A DNA stretch of 64,000 bases from Catellatospora tritici. GTDB lineage: Bacteria > Actinomycetota > Actinomycetes > Mycobacteriales > Micromonosporaceae. The stretch is from contig NZ_JAHRCY010000006.1 in the NCBI RefSeq assembly GCF_019083965.1, positions 124,001 to 188,000 of the forward strand, given 5' to 3'. Below are positions 17,636 to 26,579 of this stretch, in pieces. The notes beneath the pieces are model-generated. The model worked only from the letters and a program-made list of their open reading frames with translations. It had not been told where the DNA came from and ran no database searches. A program made the translations under genes and the position numbers. Numbering within the stretch: position 1 is the stretch's first letter; each line of letters opens with the position of its first letter.

Positions 17636-18199
17636 TCACGAGTGGCGCAGCGGCAGCGCCGACACCCCGACCGGCGGCAGACCCGCGGTCGAGGCCAGCG
17701 CGGCGCACCAGGCCGTCACGTGGGCGCCCAGGTTCAGGTCCAACGGCGTCCAGGAAGCCCGCAGCTCCAGATCGGTGGTGGGCGGCCCGTCGGCGGCCAG
17801 GGCGCCGAACCGGCTGGAGATGGTCTGGGTCACGGTGCCGCCGATGGCGGCGTAACCGGAGGTGTGCGCGTCGAGCGCGTCCACCAGCCAGCTCCAGCCC
17901 ACCTGGGGCAGCAGCGGGTCGGTGGCCAGCTCGGGTTCCAGCTCCGCGGTGACGTACGTGACCAGCCGGGTGTCGCCCTGCCAGGCCTCGTGCCCGGCCG
18001 GGTCGTGCAGCAGGATCAGCCGTCCCGTGGTGACCTCCTCGCCGCGGCGCAGCACCGACGCGCCCAGCGCGAACGCGTACGGGGCGAGCTTGCCGGGGGC
18101 GGGCACCTCTTCCAGGGCGATCTCGTCGCGGGGGTGGACCGAGCGCAGCGCGGTGACGGCGCGCGTGAACGTCTCGGGGAGTACGGTCGTCAGCGCCAT
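17636..18199 (-). CDS. DUF3000 family protein
   Basis: 187 residues matching the actinobacterial DUF3000 family, recognised by the phrases RDEIALEEVPAPGKLAPYA, GRLILLHDPAGHEAW and QVGWSWLVDAL. No catalytic motif or membrane segment is visible and the function is unknown. Its conserved place between rnd and hemE suggests a link to haem or RNA metabolism, but that is only context. ATG at 18199 lies 6 nt after TAGGTT (complement of 18206-18211) with no ribosome binding site, so a leaderless transcript is likely. Confidence 0.88.
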   Translation of the reverse strand: MALTTVLPETFTRAVTALRSVHPRDEIALEEVPAPGKLAPYAFALGASVLRRGEEVTTGRLILLHDPAGHEAWQGDTRLVTYVTAELEPELATDPLLPQVGWSWLVDALDAHTSGYAAIGGTVTQTISSRFGALAADGPPTTDLELRASWTPLDLNLGAHVTAWCAALASTAGLPPVGVSALPLRHS

Positions 18200-18303
18200 A
18201 GCCGTAACCTAGTCCGCCCGCGCCTCCGGTTGGTGGCACGGCGCGCCGATGCGGCTCACATCCGCACCACCCTTGCGGCGGACCACCCTCGTCCAGTGGC
18301 ACG

Positions 18304-19374
18304 ATGGCGACGATGAACACTGCAGCCACGGGCGGCCTCAACCGCCTCACCTTGGCCGGATCGACGTTCGTACGCGCCTGTCGCGGGCAGGTCGTGCCGC
18401 ACACGCCCGTATGGTTCATGCGCCAGGCGGGCCGGTCCCTGCCCGAGTACCGCGAACTGCGGGCCGGGGTGCGCATGCTCGAGTCGTGCCGCCGCCCCGA
18501 CCTGGTCGCCGAGATCACCATGCAGCCCGTCCGTCGCCACGGCGTCGACGCGGCGATCCTGTTCAGCGACATCATGGTCCCGCTCGACGCGGCCGGGGTC
18601 GACCTGGACATCGTCGCGGGCACCGGGCCGGTGGTGGCCGAGCCGGTGCGCACCATGGCCGACCTGGACCGGGTGCGCCCGCTGGACCCCGGCGCCGTGT
18701 CGTACGTCGGCGACGCCGTCGGGCTGCTGCTGCGCGAGCTGAAGGCCACCCCGCTGATCGGCTTCGCGGGCGCCCCGTTCACGCTGGCCAGCTACCTGGT
18801 CGAGGGCGGCCCGTCGCGCAACCACACCAAGACCAAGGCGCTGATGCACGGCGATCCCGAGCTGTGGCACGCCCTGCTGGCACGCCTCGCCGAGATCACG
18901 CTGACCTTCCTCAAGGTGCAGATCGATGCCGGGGTGGCGGCGGTCCAGCTGTTCGACTCCTGGGTCGGCGCCCTGTCGGAGGCCGACTACCGCCAGTACG
19001 TCCTGCCGCACTCGCGGCAGGTGCTGTCCGGTCTGGCCGACGCGGGCATCCCGCGGATCCACTTCGGGGTCGGCACCGGCCTGCTGCTGCCCGCGATGGC
19101 CGAGGCCGGTGCGGACGTGGTCGGCGTCGACTGGCGCACCCCGCTGGACGCCGCCGCCAAGCAGGTGCCCGGCAAGTCCGTGCAGGGCAACCTCGACCCC
19201 GCGGTGCTGTTCGCGCCGTGGGAGGTGATCGAGCGCGAGGTGCGCCGGATCCTGGCCGAGGGCCGCGCCGCGCCGGGCCACGTGTTCAACCTCGGCCACG
19301 GCGTGCTGCCGGAGACCGACCCGACCGTGCTCACCCGCGTGGTCGAGCTGGTGCACGAGGTCAGCGCCCGATGA
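18304..19374 (+). CDS. hemE: Uroporphyrinogen decarboxylase
   Basis: 356 residues. It decarboxylates the four acetate side chains of uroporphyrinogen III to give coproporphyrinogen III. The signature [17 protein letters not shown] lies near residue 38, with the active-site Asp region [12 protein letters not shown] and [13 protein letters not shown] further on. ATG at 18304 or 18313 could be the start. It overlaps the next gene by 4 nt (ATGA) and so forms an operon with the oxidase and HemQ, the actinobacterial haem branch. Confidence 0.96.
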   Translation: MATMNTAATGGLNRLTLAGSTFVRACRGQVVPHTPVWFMRQAGRSLPEYRELRAGVRMLESCRRPDLVAEITMQPVRRHGVDAAILFSDIMVPLDAAGVDLDIVAGTGPVVAEPVRTMADLDRVRPLDPGAVSYVGDAVGLLLRELKATPLIGFAGAPFTLASYLVEGGPSRNHTKTKALMHGDPELWHALLARLAEITLTFLKVQIDAGVAAVQLFDSWVGALSEADYRQYVLPHSRQVLSGLADAGIPRIHFGVGTGLLLPAMAEAGADVVGVDWRTPLDAAAKQVPGKSVQGNLDPAVLFAPWEVIEREVRRILAEGRAAPGHVFNLGHGVLPETDPTVLTRVVELVHEVSAR

Positions 19375-20780
19375 GCGGACCGCTGAACCGGCAGGTCGCC
19401 GTGATCGGCGGCGGGATCTCGGGCCTGGCCGCCGCGCTGCGGCTGTCCGAGTCGGGCGTGCACGTGACCGTCATCGAGCAGGCCACCCGGCTCGGTGGCA
19501 AGCTCGCCACCCGCGCCGACGGCGTGGAGCTGGGCGCGGAGCAGTTCCTGATGCGCGACCCGGCCTGGGGCCCGAGCGGCGCCATGCGCCTGGTCTCGGC
19601 GCTGAAGCTGGAGCATCTGCTGGAGCACCCGATCGCGGGCGGCGCCGGGCTGTGGGTGGCCGGGGCGCTGCGCCCGCTGCCGACCGGCACCGTGATGGGC
19701 GTGCCCGGCCCGGACACCGACCTGGTCGGCGTGGCCACGCTGGCCGACGGCGACATCGACCGGGGCGAGCCGGTGCTGGCCCCCCGTCAGGACCGCTCCG
19801 TCGGTGACCTGGTGCGCGAGCGGCTGGGCGACGAGGTGGTCACCCACCTGGTCGACCCGCTGCTGGGCGGCGTCTACGCCGGTCGCGCCGATGGGCTGTC
19901 GCTGGCGGCGACGATGCCGGTGCTGCATCGCTTCCTCGGCCGGGAGCACACGCTGCGCGCGGCGGTGCAGCGGGCCGCCGGGACCAGCCGGGCGCACCAG
20001 CCGGGCACGCCGGTCTTCGGCACCCTGCGCGGCGGCCTGGGCACGCTGGTCGAGGCGGCCCGCGCCGAGCTGGAGCGGCGCGGTGTCGAGATCCACCTCG
20101 GCATGCCCGTACGCGACCTGGTCCGCACCGGCACCGGCTGGACCCTGACCGTCGGCGCGGCCACCGAGGACGCGCCGGTGTCGGCCCGCCCGTGGCGGCT
20201 GGACGCCGACGCGGTGGTGCTGGCGGTGCCCGCCCGGCCCGCCGCGCGCCTGCTCGCCCCGACCGCGCCGGAGGCCGCCGAGCAGCTCGGGGAGCTGGAG
20301 TACGCCAACATCGGGCTGGTCACGCTGACCCTGCCCGCGGTCGACCTGCCCGCGCTGAGCGGCTTCCTGGTCCCGGCCGACCAGGGCCTGACCATCAAGG
20401 CCGCGACGTTCTTCAGCACCAAGTGGGCGCACCACCGCCGGACCGACGGTTCGGTGCTGCTGCGCGCCAGCGTCGGCCGCCACGGCGACCACGCGATTTT
20501 GCAGCGCCCCGACGCCGAGATCGTCGCCGCGGTCCGCGCCGACCTGTCGGCGGTGCTCGGCACGACGCTGCCCGAGCCGACCTCGGCGACGGTGACCCGC
20601 TGGGGTGGGGCATTGCCGCAGTACGCGCCCGGCCACGTCGATCGCGTCGCGCACGCCCGCGAGCTGCTGGCCGAGCTGCCGCTGGTGCTGGTGGGCGCCG
20701 CCTTCGACGGCGTGGGCATCCCTGCCTGCGTCAACTCGGCCGAGCTGGCCGCCGACCTGCTCCTGCGAGGATGGAGCTAA
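19371..20780 (+). CDS. hemY: Coproporphyrinogen III oxidase (HemY/CgoX type)
   Basis: 469 residues. An FAD-binding Rossmann motif [15 protein letters not shown] opens the protein, and the C-terminal FAD segment [20 protein letters not shown] closes it, as in HemY-type oxidases. Because hemQ follows directly, the coproporphyrin-dependent route is expected, in which this enzyme oxidises coproporphyrinogen III to coproporphyrin III rather than protoporphyrinogen. It would be soluble or peripherally membrane-bound. It starts inside the hemE stop (ATGA) and is followed by hemQ after 18 nt. Confidence 0.93.
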   Translation: MSGPLNRQVAVIGGGISGLAAALRLSESGVHVTVIEQATRLGGKLATRADGVELGAEQFLMRDPAWGPSGAMRLVSALKLEHLLEHPIAGGAGLWVAGALRPLPTGTVMGVPGPDTDLVGVATLADGDIDRGEPVLAPRQDRSVGDLVRERLGDEVVTHLVDPLLGGVYAGRADGLSLAATMPVLHRFLGREHTLRAAVQRAAGTSRAHQPGTPVFGTLRGGLGTLVEAARAELERRGVEIHLGMPVRDLVRTGTGWTLTVGAATEDAPVSARPWRLDADAVVLAVPARPAARLLAPTAPEAAEQLGELEYANIGLVTLTLPAVDLPALSGFLVPADQGLTIKAATFFSTKWAHHRRTDGSVLLRASVGRHGDHAILQRPDAEIVAAVRADLSAVLGTTLPEPTSATVTRWGGALPQYAPGHVDRVAHARELLAELPLVLVGAAFDGVGIPACVNSAELAADLLLRGWS

Positions 20781-20798
20781 GCGAATGGGGAGATCAAG

Positions 20799-21503
20799 AT
20801 GACGGCCGACCAGACCAACGCCGCCCGGCTGCGCGAGCTCAACGACACCATCCGGTACACCATGTGGTCGGTGTTCCGGGCCACCGGCCCGCTGCCGTCG
20901 ATCCGCTCCGAGGTCGCCGGGGAGGTCGACCAGCTCTTCGGGCAGCTCGCGGAGAAGGACGTCACCATCCGCGGCGTGTACGACGTGGCCGGTCTGCGTG
21001 CCGACGCCGACGTCCTCATCTGGTGGCACTCGAGCTCCTCCGACGCCCTGCAGGACGCCTACAGCCGGTTCCGCCGCACCGCGCTGGGCAAGTGCCTGAC
21101 CCCGGTCTGGTCGCAGCTGGCGCTGCACCGCCCGGCCGAGTTCAACAAGAGCCACATCCCGGCGTTCCTGGCCGGCGAGGAGGCCCGCGCCTACGTCTGC
21201 GTGTACCCGTTCGTGCGCTCGTACGAGTGGTATCTGCTGCCGGACGAGCAGCGGCGCGAGATGCTGGCCGAGCACGGCCGGATGGCGCGCGGCTACCCGG
21301 ACGTGCGGGCCAACACGGTGGCCTCGTTCGCGCTGGGCGACTACGAGTGGATGCTGGCGTTCGAGGCCGACGAGCTCCACCGCATCGTCGACCTGATGCG
21401 TGACCTGCGGGCGTCCTCGGCCCGGCGGCACGTACGCGAAGAGGTGCCCTTCTACACCGGCCGCCGCCGCTCGGTGGAGGAAATCGTCGCCACGCTGCCC
21501 TGA
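20799..21503 (+). CDS. hemQ: Coproheme decarboxylase HemQ/ChdC
   Basis: 234 residues of the chlorite-dismutase superfamily. It converts coproheme III to haem b in two peroxide-dependent decarboxylations, the last step of the Gram-positive haem route. Family phrases present are [39 protein letters not shown] (with the conserved Tyr of the active region) and [27 protein letters not shown] lies before the ATG. It is the third gene of hemE-hemY-hemQ. The ferrochelatase that should act before it is not in the window. Confidence 0.95.
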   Translation: MTADQTNAARLRELNDTIRYTMWSVFRATGPLPSIRSEVAGEVDQLFGQLAEKDVTIRGVYDVAGLRADADVLIWWHSSSSDALQDAYSRFRRTALGKCLTPVWSQLALHRPAEFNKSHIPAFLAGEEARAYVCVYPFVRSYEWYLLPDEQRREMLAEHGRMARGYPDVRANTVASFALGDYEWMLAFEADELHRIVDLMRDLRASSARRHVREEVPFYTGRRRSVEEIVATLP

Positions 21504-21589
21504 CAAAGGGACGGAAAGCGTCACAGATCGGCTTGCCGTTAACCGCTTGCGGGGACTCATGCGTTCGGTCTGCAAAACGTCAGCCAACC

Positions 21590-21623
21590 CGTGCAACTCA
21601 TTTGCACGATTGTGCTCTACACT
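21590..21623 (+). promoter_or_regulatory. Operator-like palindrome and -10 of the first lacI gene
   Basis: CGTGCAA (21590-21596), a 5-nt centre and TTGCACG (21602-21608) make a perfect 7-bp inverted repeat. TACACT (21618-21623) ends 8 nt before the ATG at 21632, so transcription may begin at or next to the start codon. A LacI dimer bound here would block the promoter, giving autoregulation. Confidence 0.55.
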
Positions 21624-21631
21624 TGCGTACC

Positions 21632-22690
21632 ATGACGCGCAGACTCGCCGAAGTGGCGAAGTACGTGGGGGTTAGCACGGCCACCGTGAGCAGGGTGCTC
21701 AACGGTCGGCCGGGCATCTCCGAGGCCACCCGGACGGCCGTGCTCACCGCCCTGGACGTGCTCGGCTACGAGCGCCCCACCAAGCTGCGCGGGGAGCGGG
21801 CGCGTCTGGTCGGGCTGGTCCTGCCCGAACTGCAGAACCCGATCTTCCCCGCCTTCGCCGAGGTGGTCGCCGGGGCGCTGGCGAAGCGGGGCTTCACGCC
21901 GGTGCTGTGCACCCGCACCGCCGACGGCGTGGCCGAATCCGACTACGTCGACATGCTGCTGGAGCAGCAGGTGTCCGGCGTGATCTTCGCGGGCGGCAAC
22001 TACGCCCAGGCCGACGCCGAGCACGAGCACTACCGCCGCCTGCTCGACCGGGGGCTGCCCGCGATACTGGTCAACGCCGGTATCGAGGATCTGGGCTTCC
22101 CCCGGGTCTCCGCCGACGACGCCGTCGCGGTCGAGCAGGCCTACAACCACCTGGCCTCCCTCGGTCACGAGCGGATCGGGCTGATTCTCGGCCCGCCCGA
22201 CCACGTGCCCTCCTCGCGCAAGCACAGCGCCTTCCTGACCCGGCTCGCGGTCGACGGCGCTCCGGCGGGCATCGATCCCGAGGATCTGATCGAACGCACC
22301 ATCTTCTCGATGGAGGGCGGCCACGCCGCCGCCGCCCGGCTGATCGGCCGTGGCGTGACCGGCCTGGTGTGCGCCAGCGACGTGCTTGCCCTGGGCGCGG
22401 TGCGCGGGGTGCGCCGACTGGGCCTGGGGGTGCCCGGCGACGTCTCCATCGTCGGGTACGACGACTCGTCGGTCATGGCGTGCACCGATCCGCCGCTGAC
22501 CACCGTGCGTCAGCCCATCGAGGCCATGGGCCAGGCGGCGGTGGCCCTGCTCATCAGCGAGATCGCGGGCAACACCGTGCCCGCCGACGAGCTGCTGTTC
22601 GAGACCGAACTGGTGGTGCGCGGCTCGACGGGCTCCGGCGCCGCCGTCCCGTCGCGCCAGGTCCCCGCCCAGGCGGCCCGCGCCGTCTAG
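21632..22690 (+). CDS. LacI-family transcriptional repressor (first copy)
   Basis: 352 residues. The helix-turn-helix and hinge (RRLAEVAKYVGVSTATVSRVLNG) are followed by a periplasmic-binding-protein-like sensor domain with VSIVGYDDS and TTVRQPIEAMGQ. It should repress the sugar operon downstream and itself. It is a close paralogue of the gene at 30191: the first ~65 residues differ at only a few positions, so both probably read very similar operators, whereas the sensor domains differ more. A 17-residue tail beyond the paralogue's end is unrelated. It is separated from the ABC operon by a strong hairpin terminator. Confidence 0.93.
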   Translation: MTRRLAEVAKYVGVSTATVSRVLNGRPGISEATRTAVLTALDVLGYERPTKLRGERARLVGLVLPELQNPIFPAFAEVVAGALAKRGFTPVLCTRTADGVAESDYVDMLLEQQVSGVIFAGGNYAQADAEHEHYRRLLDRGLPAILVNAGIEDLGFPRVSADDAVAVEQAYNHLASLGHERIGLILGPPDHVPSSRKHSAFLTRLAVDGAPAGIDPEDLIERTIFSMEGGHAAAARLIGRGVTGLVCASDVLALGAVRGVRRLGLGVPGDVSIVGYDDSSVMACTDPPLTTVRQPIEAMGQAAVALLISEIAGNTVPADELLFETELVVRGSTGSGAAVPSRQVPAQAARAV

Positions 22691-22712
22691 CTCAGCTTCA
22701 CCGATCTTGATC

Positions 22713-22743
22713 GCCGCCGGTGTCCACGGACACCGGCGGCTTT
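22713..22743 (+). terminator. Intrinsic terminator after the first lacI
   Basis: A 13-bp perfect stem (GCCGCCGGTGTCC at 22713-22725, complement at 22728-22740) with a 2-nt loop is followed by TTT. It starts 22 nt after the lacI stop and isolates that gene from the importer operon. Confidence 0.85.
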
Positions 22744-23216
22744 CTGCGTGTTTGTGGTCAACAACGCGATGAACTGTGGGCCGTTTTGCGCGCGAGTTTC
22801 GCCGGGGACGGCTGCAACGTTGCGTACCTGGGGCTGTGACAAGACCGTTTCAGCAGGTCCAGCCCGCGTGGCCGACCTTGGCGACGGTTCGCTCGACGGT
22901 TGCTCGTACGCGTCATGCCGACCTTGCGTCCCTGCCTTGCGCACCGTTGAGCTGGGACGGAATAGTGGATCATTACGTTCTTGCAAAGGACTATAGACTT
23001 CTTGCGTACTCCGGGCCTACGCTGCTCCACAACGTCGTCGGGGGAAACCCCAAGGCGACGACGTGGAAACAAAGACGAAATCGGGGCCGTGAGCGCGCGT
23101 GCCGCGCGGCAGCGGTCCAGTGCACCGCCGAACTGAATAAAAGAACCCCCGTGCGGGGCGGAACTTGTCCAGGGTCACCGCCCCGCATGCCTCCGCAAGG
23201 AAGGACCTCCAATCCT
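22744..23216 (+). promoter_or_regulatory. Upstream region of the sugar importer with two leader hairpins
   Basis: No gene is supported in this 470-bp stretch. TTGCAA (22981-22986) and TATAGACT just after it mark an AT-rich promoter-like patch. Downstream, a probable 5' leader of roughly 200 nt can form two hairpins: CGTCGTCG (23033-23040) with CGACGACG (23056-23063), and TGCGGGGCGG (23152-23161) with its complement at 23178-23187. The second ends 29 nt before the start codon, and an AAGGAAGGA lies between. No known riboswitch class is recognised. Confidence 0.5.
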
Positions 23217-24569
23217 ATGGACAGAAGAAGGTTCGGCAAGGCGTTCGGCCTGCTGCTGACCGCGACTGTTGCCGTGCTCCCCGCCGCCTGCTCCTCGAAG
23301 GAGCCGGAGAAGCCCAGCGGCCCGGTGACCATCACGGTCAACGGCCTCCCGCCGGAGTCCGACCCGGTCAACCGCAAGTCGTTCCTCGACGACGTGAAGG
23401 CCTTCGAGGCGGCGAACGCGAACATCAAGATCGACGCCAAAGAGGGGTTCATGGACCCCCAGACGTTCGCCACCAAGCTCGCGGGCGGGCAGCTGGAGGA
23501 CGTGTTCTACACCTACTTCACCGACCCGGCCAACCTGATCGCCAAGCGCCAGGTCGCGGACATCTCCGCGTACACCGGTGAGTTCCCGGCGATCGCGCAG
23601 ATCCGCCCCGACCTGCTGAAGGTCTACTCGGGCGCGGACGGCAAGGTCTACGGCGTGCCGACGAAGAACTACTCGATGGGCCTGCTGTACAACCGGACGC
23701 TGTTCACCAAGGCCGGTCTCGACCCCAACAGCCCGCCGAAGACCTGGGAGGACGTCCGCGCGGCGGCCCAGAAGATCGCGGCGCTGGGCGGCGGCACGGT
23801 CGGCTACGGCGACTACAGCAAGAGCAACACCGGTGGCTGGCACTTCACCGCCGAGATCTACTCGCTCGGCGGGGACATCGCGGTCAAGGACGGCGACACC
23901 TGGAAGGCCGCCTTCAACAGCGACAAGGGCAAGCAGGTCCTGCAGCAGCTGAAGGACATGCGCTGGACCGACAACACCATGGGCGCGCGTCAGCAGCTCG
24001 AGTGGGCTGACCTGCTGCAGATGATGGCGTCGGGCAAGCTGGGCATGTACGTCGCCACCGGCGACAACATCCCCACGATCGTCAACCAGTTCAAGGGCGA
24101 CTTCAAGGAGTACGGCCTCGGTCCGATTCCCGGCGGTGCCGGCACCCTGGCCGGTGGCGAGGGCTTCATGTTCAACGCCAAGGCCACCCCGGAGAAGATC
24201 CGTGCCGGCCTGAAGTGGCTGACCTTCCGCTACACCAACCCGGACCGGATCGAGGAGCAGAACAAGACCGCCGCTGACGCCAAGCAGCCGGTGGGTCTGC
24301 CCGAGCCGCTGATCTGGACCGGTGCCGCCGCCGACAAGCAGGCCGCTTCCTCCAAGGCGCTTGCCAACGTCCCGACGGAGAACTACGCGCCGTTCGTGGC
24401 CGCCACCGCCAGCGTCCCGCTGAAGCTCGAGCCGCCGCAGGCTCAGCAGATCTACGCGGTGCTCGACACGGCGATGCTGAAGGTGCTGACCGACAAGAAC
24501 GCGGACGTCGCCGCCCTGCTCGCCGACGCGGAGAAGCAGGTCAACACGATCCTGGCCGCGGTCAAGTAA
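23217..24569 (+). CDS. Sugar ABC transporter substrate-binding lipoprotein
   Basis: 450 residues. It is a solute-binding protein of the maltose/oligosaccharide class (family 1), lipid-anchored outside the membrane. The signal ends at the lipobox LPAAC (C25). The body has the typical phrases DPVNRKSFLDDVKAFEAAN, FTKAGLDPNSPPKTWEDV and KLGMYVATGD. It is the first gene of an operon with two permeases and an alpha-glucosidase, so the ligand is likely an alpha-linked glucose oligomer (inference from context). The ATG follows AAGGAAGGA. A hairpin after the gene may raise its level over the permeases. Confidence 0.92.
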   Translation: MDRRRFGKAFGLLLTATVAVLPAACSSKEPEKPSGPVTITVNGLPPESDPVNRKSFLDDVKAFEAANANIKIDAKEGFMDPQTFATKLAGGQLEDVFYTYFTDPANLIAKRQVADISAYTGEFPAIAQIRPDLLKVYSGADGKVYGVPTKNYSMGLLYNRTLFTKAGLDPNSPPKTWEDVRAAAQKIAALGGGTVGYGDYSKSNTGGWHFTAEIYSLGGDIAVKDGDTWKAAFNSDKGKQVLQQLKDMRWTDNTMGARQQLEWADLLQMMASGKLGMYVATGDNIPTIVNQFKGDFKEYGLGPIPGGAGTLAGGEGFMFNAKATPEKIRAGLKWLTFRYTNPDRIEEQNKTAADAKQPVGLPEPLIWTGAAADKQAASSKALANVPTENYAPFVAATASVPLKLEPPQAQQIYAVLDTAMLKVLTDKNADVAALLADAEKQVNTILAAVK

Positions 24570-24581
24570 AGCAACACCCGA

Positions 24582-24610
24582 TGGGCCGCCGGCCTCGCGC
24601 CGGCGGCCCA
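24582..24610 (+). terminator. Intercistronic hairpin after the binding-protein gene
   Basis: A 12-bp perfect stem (TGGGCCGCCGGC at 24582-24593, complement at 24599-24610) with a 5-nt loop lies 13 nt after the stop. No T-run follows, so partial termination or 3'-end protection is more likely than full stop; this would favour excess binding protein over permeases. Confidence 0.6.
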
Positions 24611-24646
24611 CTCGACTGACTGGTACCCCAAGGAAGGTCACCTGCG

Positions 24647-25594
24647 ATGGCGGTTATGACGAGCGAGCGGCCGAAGGTGCGCAAGCCGCTCCCCGGTGGC
24701 GGGAGTCCCGCGTCCCGGCGCGACAAGCTGCGCCGCAAGCTGGGCGACAACGCGCTCGGTTACCTGTTCATGGCCGCGGGCATCGCGTGCTTCGCACTCT
24801 TCTCCTGGTATCCGCTGGTGCGCGGGGTCATCCTGAGCTTCCAGCAGGTCAACTTCGTCACCGACCCGATCTGGGTCGGGTTCGACAACTTCAAGGCGAT
24901 CTTCGACGACCCGCTGTTCTACACGGCGTGGTGGAACACCCTCAAGTTCACCTTCCTGGCGCTGATCCTGGGCTACCTGGTGCCGTTCGCCATCGCGGTG
25001 ATCCTCAACGAGATCCGGCACTTCAAGGGCTTCTTCCGGATCGCGGTCTACCTGCCGGTGATGCTGCCGCCGATCGTGGTCGTGCTGCTGTGGAAGTTCT
25101 TCTACGACCCGGGCAACGGCCTGTTCAACACCGTGCTGAGCTTCCTGCACCTGCCCACCTCGGACTGGACCCAGTCGCCGAAGATGTCGATGATCTCGCT
25201 GGTGCTGGTCTCCACCTGGGCCAACATGGGCGGCGCCACGATCATGTACCTGGCCGCGCTGCAGAACATCCCCGGCGAGCTGTACGAGGCCGCCGAGCTG
25301 GAGGGCGCCAGCATCTGGCAGCGGCTGCGGCACATCACCATCCCGCAGATGCGCTTCATCATGCTGGTCCTGCTGCTGCTGCAGATCGTGGCCACCATGC
25401 AGGTGTTCATCGAGCCGTACCAGCTGACCGGCACCACGAACCCCGACACCATCACGGTGATGGTGCTGATCTACCGGTACGCCTTCACCGTCAACAACGA
25501 CTTCGGCCTGGCCGCCGCGATGAGCGTGCTGCTCTTCATCGTGCTGGGCGTCTTCTCCGCCGTCTACCTGCGTCTGACGCGCGACCAGGACTGA
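24647..25594 (+). CDS. Sugar ABC transporter permease, MalF type
   Basis: 315 residues. After a basic N-terminus come six predicted membrane helices starting at about residue 40. The EAA loop that contacts the ATPase reads ELYEAAELEGASIWQRLRHITIP. It forms the translocation pore with the next gene. An AAGGAAGG sits before the ATG at 24647. No nucleotide-binding subunit is encoded in this operon, so a shared MsiK-type ATPase elsewhere probably powers it, as is known for many actinobacterial sugar importers. Confidence 0.93.
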   Translation: MAVMTSERPKVRKPLPGGGSPASRRDKLRRKLGDNALGYLFMAAGIACFALFSWYPLVRGVILSFQQVNFVTDPIWVGFDNFKAIFDDPLFYTAWWNTLKFTFLALILGYLVPFAIAVILNEIRHFKGFFRIAVYLPVMLPPIVVVLLWKFFYDPGNGLFNTVLSFLHLPTSDWTQSPKMSMISLVLVSTWANMGGATIMYLAALQNIPGELYEAAELEGASIWQRLRHITIPQMRFIMLVLLLLQIVATMQVFIEPYQLTGTTNPDTITVMVLIYRYAFTVNNDFGLAAAMSVLLFIVLGVFSAVYLRLTRDQD

Positions 25595-25605
25595 GGGAGC
25601 CCGCG

Positions 25606-26493
25606 ATGACCTCCGACACCCGGACCCTGATCTCCGGCACCGACCTCAACCGGCGGCGCAACAAGGTGATCTACTACACGGTCCTCACCGTACTGATGAT
25701 CACGTTCGTCGTGGTGTTCTTCTTCCCCTTCTACTGGATGGTCACCGGCGCGGTGAAGCACCCGGCCGAGCTGGTGCGCCCGACGCCGACCTTCATCCCG
25801 GAGTCGTGGCACTGGGACACCTACAAGCTCGCCTGGGACCAGCTCAACATTGCCCACTTCTTCCTGAACACGCTGTACTACGCGATCGGCGGCTGGTTCG
25901 TGCAGCTGCTGGTCGACGTGACCGCGGCGTACGCGCTGTCGAAGCTGCGCCCGGTCGGCGGCAAGCTCGTCCTCGGTGGCATGCTCGCCAGCCTGATGCT
26001 GCCCGCCGCCGCGCTGCTGGTCCCGGCGTACCTGACCGTCACCGATGTGCCGATCTTCGGCTGGAACCTGCTGAACTCGCCGTGGGCGCTGTGGCTGCCG
26101 GGCGCGGCCAACGCGTTCAACATCTACGTGCTCAAGCGGTTCTTCGACCAGATCCCCAACGACCTGCTCGACTCGGCCTCCATGGACGGCGCGGGCCGGG
26201 TGCGGGTGCTGTGGCACATCGTCCTGCCGCTGTCGCGGCCGGTGCTCGCGGTGGTCTCCATCTTCGCGGTGATCGGCATGTGGAAGGACTTCCTCTGGCC
26301 GCTGCTGGTGCTGCAGGACCCGGAGGTGCAGACGCTGAGCGTGGCGCTGAGCCGGCTGTCCGGCACCAACCAGGTGCCGCTCACCGAGATGCTGGCCGGC
26401 CTGGTCATCGCCAGTATCCCGATGATCGTCGTCTTCATGGTCTTCCAGCGCAGCATCCTCGGCGGCCTGCAGGCAGGCAGTCTCAAGGGTTGA
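25606..26493 (+). CDS. Sugar ABC transporter permease, MalG type
   Basis: 295 residues with six predicted membrane helices. The EAA loop is NDLLDSASMDGAGRVRVLWHIVLP, close to the MalG consensus. It starts 11 nt after the MalF-type gene with GGGAG upstream and is its heterodimer partner. The C-terminal GGLQAGSLKG is the usual MalG-type tail. Followed by the GH13 gene after 86 nt, in which no good promoter is seen. Confidence 0.93.
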   Translation: MTSDTRTLISGTDLNRRRNKVIYYTVLTVLMITFVVVFFFPFYWMVTGAVKHPAELVRPTPTFIPESWHWDTYKLAWDQLNIAHFFLNTLYYAIGGWFVQLLVDVTAAYALSKLRPVGGKLVLGGMLASLMLPAAALLVPAYLTVTDVPIFGWNLLNSPWALWLPGAANAFNIYVLKRFFDQIPNDLLDSASMDGAGRVRVLWHIVLPLSRPVLAVVSIFAVIGMWKDFLWPLLVLQDPEVQTLSVALSRLSGTNQVPLTEMLAGLVIASIPMIVVFMVFQRSILGGLQAGSLKG

Positions 26494-26579
26494 TCTGTTG
26501 ATCTTTCCGGCCCACGGGCGTGGTTCTCGCAAGGCCGCTTGACCTCGTTCGCACTACCCGCACAAGAAAGCAGGCTCCC

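Noticed and set aside
26494..26579. Separate promoter for the GH13 gene
   Set aside because: A TTGACC is present, but there is no matching -10 at the right distance; co-transcription with the permeases is simpler.
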